From positions 558,001 to 622,000 of the forward strand of contig JAIOPG010000002.1 in assembly GCA_021414025.1 (NCBI GenBank): DNA of 64,000 nt. Direction: 5' to 3'. This stretch comes from Planctomycetota bacterium (GTDB taxonomy: Bacteria; Planctomycetota; Phycisphaerae; Phycisphaerales; SM1A02). The notes beneath the pieces are model-generated. The model did not search any database and was not told where the DNA came from. It saw only the letters and a program-made list of their open reading frames with translations. Every line of letters begins with the position of its first letter. Position 1 is the first letter of the stretch. Below are positions 60,197 through 64,000 of this stretch, in pieces. The position numbers and the translations under genes were made by a program.

Positions 60197-62062
60197 ATGG
60201 AATTCAGAAACGTAGCCATCATTGCGCATGTCGACCACGGAAAGACCACCCTTGTGGACGCCATGCTGCGCCAGGCGGGCGCCTTCCGCGTCAACGAAGC
60301 CCTCACCGAATGCGTCATGGATTCCAATCCGCTGGAGCGCGAGCGGGGGATCACCATCCTCTCCAAGAACTGCGCCGTGACCTACGAAATCCGCTTCGGC
60401 CCGCACAAGGGCACGATCCTGCGGGTCAACATCATTGACACGCCGGGCCATGCCGACTTCGGCGGCGAGGTGGAGCGTGTGCTGCGCATGGCTGACGGTT
60501 GCGCACTGCTGGTGGACGCCCTCGAAGGCCCGATGCCGCAGACGCGCTTCGTGCTGCAAAAAGCCATCCAGTTGGGCCTGAAGCCCATCCTGGTGGTGAA
60601 CAAGTGCGACCGGCCCGACGCCCGCCTGGACGAGGTGGTGAATGAGGTCTTCGACCTGCTCATCGAGCTCGGGGCCGACGACATCGCCCTGGATTTCCCG
60701 GTGCTCTGGGCCAGCGGCCGCGACGGCTGGGCCAGCCGCGACAAGAATCAGAAGGAGCGCGGCGTGGACGACTTGTTCGACGCGATCCTCACCCACGTGC
60801 CGGCGCCGAAGATGGACGCGACCGGTCCGCTGCAGTTCCTGGTGACCAACCTGGACTACAGCGAGTATGTCGGCCGCATCGCCATCGGGCGCGTGATGCG
60901 CGGATCGATCAAGCCGGGCATGGCCGTCGGACTCTGCCGCGCCGATGGGCGCGTGGACAAGGGCCGCGTCACCAAGGTGAATCAGTTCCAGGGTCTGGGC
61001 CGGCGCGAAGCCGAGGAAGTGCTGGCGGGGGATCTCGCCGCCGTCGAGGGTCTGCCGGACATCGCCATCGGCGACACGATCGTCCTGCCGGAGTGTCCCG
61101 AGGCGCTGCCGCGGGTGAGCGTGGACGAGCCGACGCTGCACATGGTCTTCCGCATCAACGACGGTCCACTGGGCGGCCGCGAGGGCAAGTTTGTGACCAG
61201 CCGCCAGCTCTCCGAGCGCCTGGACCGCGAGCTCCGCTCCAATGTGGCGCTGCGGGTTTCGCCGGGCGAAAGTTCCGAAGAATTTCATGTCAGCGGCCGC
61301 GGCCTGCTGCACCTGGGCGTGCTGCTGGAGACCATGCGCCGCGAGGGCTTTGAGTTGACCGTGGGCAAGCCGCAGGTCATCGAGAAGGAAGTCAATGGCG
61401 AACAGTGCGAACCCTGGGAGCGGCTGACCCTGGACGTTGCTGAGTCCGGCATGGGCGCCGCCCTGGAGCTGCTGGGCAGCCGCGCCGCCGAGATCACCAA
61501 GGTCGATCCCCGCAACGGCCGCATGCACATCGAGGCGGACATTCCCGCTCGCGGCCTCATCGGCCTGCGATCGAGGCTGCTCAACGCCACCGGCGGCGAG
61601 GCGGTCATCCACCATGCCTTCGCCTCATGGAGGCCAGTCAACCCCGGCGCCATCAAGCCGCGCGTGCAGGGGGTGCTGATCGCCAATGAAGGGGGTCCCG
61701 CCACCTCCTATGCCATCGAGCCGCTCTCCGACCGGGCAGTCATGTTCGTCAAGCCCGGCGACATCTGCTACCAGGGAATGCTGGTCGGGGAGAACACCCG
61801 CGAGAACAACCTGGTGGTCAACGCCGTCCGCATGAAGCCCTTCTCCAACGTCCGAGCCATCAGCAAGGATGCGACGGTGGTCCTGAAGCAGCCCCGCATC
61901 ATGAGCCTGGAGGCCGCTTTGGAATATATTGAAGAGGATGAACTGGTCGAGATCACTCCCACCGCGATTCGCATGCGCAAGCGTCTGCTCAATGAGACGG
62001 AGCGCAAGCGCGTGGAGCGTTCGGAGCGAAGCCGCGCCGAGGCTCTCTCACGCGAGGAGTGA
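60197..62062 (+). CDS. typA: Translational GTPase TypA/BipA
   Basis: The 621-residue product has the G1 P-loop within '[19 protein letters not shown]' (residues 8-26), then G2 '[11 protein letters not shown]', G3 '[14 protein letters not shown]' and G4 '[10 protein letters not shown]'. The elongation-factor-like domains follow, and the C-terminal BipA domain includes '[20 protein letters not shown]'. It acts on ribosome assembly and stress translation. TACACT at 60179-60184 may be its -10 box. lysC follows after 3 bases. Confidence 0.96.
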   Translation: MEFRNVAIIAHVDHGKTTLVDAMLRQAGAFRVNEALTECVMDSNPLERERGITILSKNCAVTYEIRFGPHKGTILRVNIIDTPGHADFGGEVERVLRMADGCALLVDALEGPMPQTRFVLQKAIQLGLKPILVVNKCDRPDARLDEVVNEVFDLLIELGADDIALDFPVLWASGRDGWASRDKNQKERGVDDLFDAILTHVPAPKMDATGPLQFLVTNLDYSEYVGRIAIGRVMRGSIKPGMAVGLCRADGRVDKGRVTKVNQFQGLGRREAEEVLAGDLAAVEGLPDIAIGDTIVLPECPEALPRVSVDEPTLHMVFRINDGPLGGREGKFVTSRQLSERLDRELRSNVALRVSPGESSEEFHVSGRGLLHLGVLLETMRREGFELTVGKPQVIEKEVNGEQCEPWERLTLDVAESGMGAALELLGSRAAEITKVDPRNGRMHIEADIPARGLIGLRSRLLNATGGEAVIHHAFASWRPVNPGAIKPRVQGVLIANEGGPATSYAIEPLSDRAVMFVKPGDICYQGMLVGENTRENNLVVNAVRMKPFSNVRAISKDATVVLKQPRIMSLEAALEYIEEDELVEITPTAIRMRKRLLNETERKRVERSERSRAEALSREE

Positions 62063-62065
62063 GTC

Positions 62066-63328
62066 ATGCCCATGCGAGTGATGAAGTTCGGAGGAACTTC
62101 GGTCGCCGATCCGCAGCGCATCCGCCACGCCGCCAGCCGAGTCGGCGCCGCCCGGGCCGATGGTGAACGCGTGGTGATGGTGGTCAGCGCCATGGGGGAC
62201 TCCACCGACGAACTCATCGATCTCGCCAGGAAAATCGCCCCCAAGCCCGCCAAGCGCGAGCTGGACGCGCTGATGGCCACGGGCGAGCTCGCCAGCAGCG
62301 CCCTCTCCGCGATCGCGCTGGAGGACCTGGGTCATCACGCCTGCAGCATGAACGCCTATCAGTGCGGCATCCGCAGCGACGGCGCCTTTGGTCATGCGCG
62401 GATCGACACCATCGACCGGGCCGCCATCGAGCGGCGCATCGACGCGGGTTTCATCCCGGTGATCGCCGGATTCCAGGCGGTCTCGCCGGAAGGGGACCTC
62501 ACAACGCTGGGGCGAGGCGGCAGCGACACCACCGCGGTGGCCATCGCGGCGGCCCTGGATGTGATGCGAGACGCGGGCTGCTGCGAGATCTACACCGACG
62601 TCGACGGGGTCCACACCGCCGATCCGCGGCTGGTGCCCGAGGCCCCGCGGCTCACGCAGATCACCTACGACGAGATGCTCGAACTGGCCGTGGTCGGGGC
62701 GGGCGTGATGCACGAACGAGCGGTGGTCTTCGCGCAGCGGTATGGTGTGCCGATACATGTCCGACACAGCCAGCGCTTCGAGCCTGGCACCATGATTCAA
62801 AAGGAGACTCCCTTCATGGAATCAATCGCCGTCATCGGATGCGCCCTCAAGAGCGATCTTGGACGCGTGGTGCTTAAGGGGTTGCCGTCGGATCCGGGCA
62901 CGCAGGGACGCCTCTTTGGGGCCATCGCCGAGAAGGGCATCCTGGTCGACGACATCATCCAGAATGACTCTGCCAAGAACATCGACCTCAGCTTCACGGT
63001 GCATCACGACGAGCTGCCCGAGGTCAAGGTGGCGGTCACGCAGGTCCTGAAGGCTCTGGGCTCGGGGACGCTCGAGATCGAGATCGGCCTGGCCAAGCTC
63101 AGCGTGGTCGGCTCGGGCATGCGGAACCATTCGGGGGTGGCCAGCCGGCTGTTTGAGACGCTGGGGAAGGCGGACATCGCCATCCGGGGGATCGTTACCA
63201 GCGAGATCAAGATCTCCTGTCTGATCCCGCTGGAGCATGGCAAACAGGCGATCAACCTGGTCCACAAGGCCTTCGGCCTGGAGCAAGGCGAGCGGGTCAC
63301 GATCGAACGGCAACTCGGCAGGGTGTGA
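62066..63328 (+). CDS. lysC: Aspartate kinase
   Basis: The 420-residue product opens with 'MKFGGTSVADPQRIRHAA', the aspartokinase signature. 'TLGRGGSDTTAVAIAAALD' and 'YTDVDGVHTADPR' follow, and the C-terminal third has two ACT domains for feedback control. It phosphorylates aspartate at the start of lysine, threonine and methionine synthesis. It is 3 bases downstream of typA, so probably co-transcribed. Confidence 0.95.
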   Translation: MPMRVMKFGGTSVADPQRIRHAASRVGAARADGERVVMVVSAMGDSTDELIDLARKIAPKPAKRELDALMATGELASSALSAIALEDLGHHACSMNAYQCGIRSDGAFGHARIDTIDRAAIERRIDAGFIPVIAGFQAVSPEGDLTTLGRGGSDTTAVAIAAALDVMRDAGCCEIYTDVDGVHTADPRLVPEAPRLTQITYDEMLELAVVGAGVMHERAVVFAQRYGVPIHVRHSQRFEPGTMIQKETPFMESIAVIGCALKSDLGRVVLKGLPSDPGTQGRLFGAIAEKGILVDDIIQNDSAKNIDLSFTVHHDELPEVKVAVTQVLKALGSGTLEIEIGLAKLSVVGSGMRNHSGVASRLFETLGKADIAIRGIVTSEIKISCLIPLEHGKQAINLVHKAFGLEQGERVTIERQLGRV

Positions 63329-63500
63329 CGGGGTGGGCGGAACGAACGCTGCGGGAATCCGCTGGTTTCAAATGGGCTTTGCCCGGGGCATGCGATTTAA
63401 CAGAATACCTATTATGGGCGAGTAGGGGTTTCAAAGGCAGCGGCAAAGCCGAATCGCGAACCCAAGCATTGTCGCTGGAAGCAGCTCGCCCCGATGCGTT
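63329..63500. other. 172-base spacer between convergent lysC and partial unknown gene
   Basis: No protein-coding gene was recognised. Two small hairpins (GGGC-TTT-GCCC near 63374-63384 and GGC-AAA-GCC at 63442-63450) can also pair with each other. No T-run is present. Confidence 0.6.
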
Positions 63501-64000
63501 TCAGTCGCCGTACTTCTTGCGGATCCGTGAAGATTCGGCAGCTCGATTTTCGTAGTCGGCCAAACCCTTGACCTGCTTGGCCTGCTCATCGTTCAAGACC
63601 TTGCGCAGGTCACGGACAGCCTGCTGGTTCAATTCGTCATTGTCGACGACGACCTTGGCCCGAACTCTCTTGAATTCGTCTTCCCGTTGTCGGTCCTGTT
63701 CGGGTGCAGGAATGTCGGCGCCGTTGTCGCGATCGTTGGCAAATGGAATCAGCTTTCGGAGCAATTGCACATGTTCCGTTTCGGTGCTGGTCTTAAGGGT
63801 CTGCAGAGTGGACTTCTGTTCTTCGGTCAAGTCGGTCAATTTCAGCGCGCCCTTGATGAATGGCAACGCTGAAACATCGCTCTCGAAAAGCGTCGGGTAT
63901 GACTTCTGGTCAAACGCCAACTGCAGGCTGACCCGCTGTGATTCGCTCAACGATTCCAGGGCAGTCGTCCACGCCCGCTGAATCGCCTCCATGTGCTGCC
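63501..64000 (-). CDS. Unknown protein, 5' partial
   Basis: The frame from 63501 is open to the window edge, so the start may lie beyond it. The ATG at 63992 could equally be internal. At least 163 residues are visible. The sequence is highly charged and mostly helical-looking, with repeated 'LTEEQKSTLQTLK' and 'VLNDEQAKQVKGLADYEN' elements resembling the LTxxQ-type segments of periplasmic stress proteins such as Spy. That likeness is weak. Base composition is less GC-rich than neighbouring genes. Confidence 0.6.
   Translation of the reverse strand, partial: QHMEAIQRAWTTALESLSESQRVSLQLAFDQKSYPTLFESDVSALPFIKGALKLTDLTEEQKSTLQTLKTSTETEHVQLLRKLIPFANDRDNGADIPAPEQDRQREDEFKRVRAKVVVDNDELNQQAVRDLRKVLNDEQAKQVKGLADYENRAAESSRIRKKYGD

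Noticed and set aside
63329-63500. Short open frames in the lysC 3' spacer
   Set aside because: There is no ribosome binding site, TANNNT box or recognisable sequence, and the frames overlap both flanking genes' ends.
1-64000. tRNA genes, insertion sequences, prophage or CRISPR
   Set aside because: The intergenic gaps were read on both strands. None showed a tRNA cloverleaf with the T-loop consensus, a transposase, an integrase or direct-repeat/spacer structure.

Overview
The window looks like a chromosomal segment of a GC-rich planctomycete, most probably of class Phycisphaerae. The C-terminal 'DLDGSGEVDGGDIG' dockerin-like repeat of the first gene is a signature I associate with secreted proteins of that group. 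A fused secDF, a secreted DUF1573/ankyrin protein and a FlgI-like lipoprotein outside any flagellar cluster fit the same placement. This is inference from protein content, because no rRNA gene is present. Apart from the first gene, which is clearly less GC-rich, base composition is even and gene packing is dense. I see no insertion sequence, prophage, CRISPR array or tRNA gene.

Layout. 1-4371: 3' part of a giant secreted modular protein (FN3-like repeats, lipase-like domain, 14 RCC1-type repeats, dockerin-like tail). 4378-9101: SIMPL protein, uppS, purA, hemW and an ACT-domain protein. 9167-15771: tyrosine/homogentisate degradation cluster (unknown conserved gene, fahA, DUF192 protein, hmgA, hpd) with an RluA-type pseudouridine synthase and a probable lipoprotein inside it. 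15880-22477: small membrane protein, apt, a GroES-like gene overlapping aroA overlapping an ABC exporter, a hydrolase, rsmD and ispD. 22532-25319: a three-gene ABC system with a DUF3299 protein, resembling part of the Zrg-type metal uptake operon. 25388-30576: recG divergent from xseA-xseB, then prepilin peptidase. 30744-34317: OmpA-like lipoprotein, an MCE/ATPase pair of Mla type without its permease, and a rhomboid protease. 34324-40546: tgt-yajC-secDF plus a LysM protein. 40518-43612: aldo/keto reductase, FAD oxidoreductase and an isocitrate dehydrogenase-type gene. 43613-43952: a gene-poor, structured spacer. 43953-50400: smc, a FlgI-like/HEAT lipoprotein and a second RluA family protein. 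50454-58522: aminotransferase, rplU, the RNase P RNA gene rnpB with its terminator, an unknown protein, an EamA transporter, family 4 uracil-DNA glycosylase, a MEMO-family fusion and a DUF1573-ankyrin protein. 58612-63328: M32 carboxypeptidase, typA and aspartate kinase. 63501-64000: a partial unknown gene.

The most striking non-coding signal is a recurring TANNNT hexamer placed exactly 6 (sometimes 7) bases upstream of start codons. It is seen at uppS, purA, hemW, the ACT gene, hmgA, rluA, hpd, the GroES-like gene, rsmD, xseB and an aminotransferase, with a 7-base gap at two more genes. This is the geometry of leaderless transcription, where a -10 box puts the first transcribed base on the start codon. 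Other genes (smc, rplU, ompA-like, M32 peptidase, secDF, SIMPL) instead carry ordinary Shine-Dalgarno leaders, so two initiation modes seem to coexist. A second point is that the homogentisate pathway is complete here except for maleylacetoacetate isomerase, while an unassigned conserved gene sits directly upstream of fahA.
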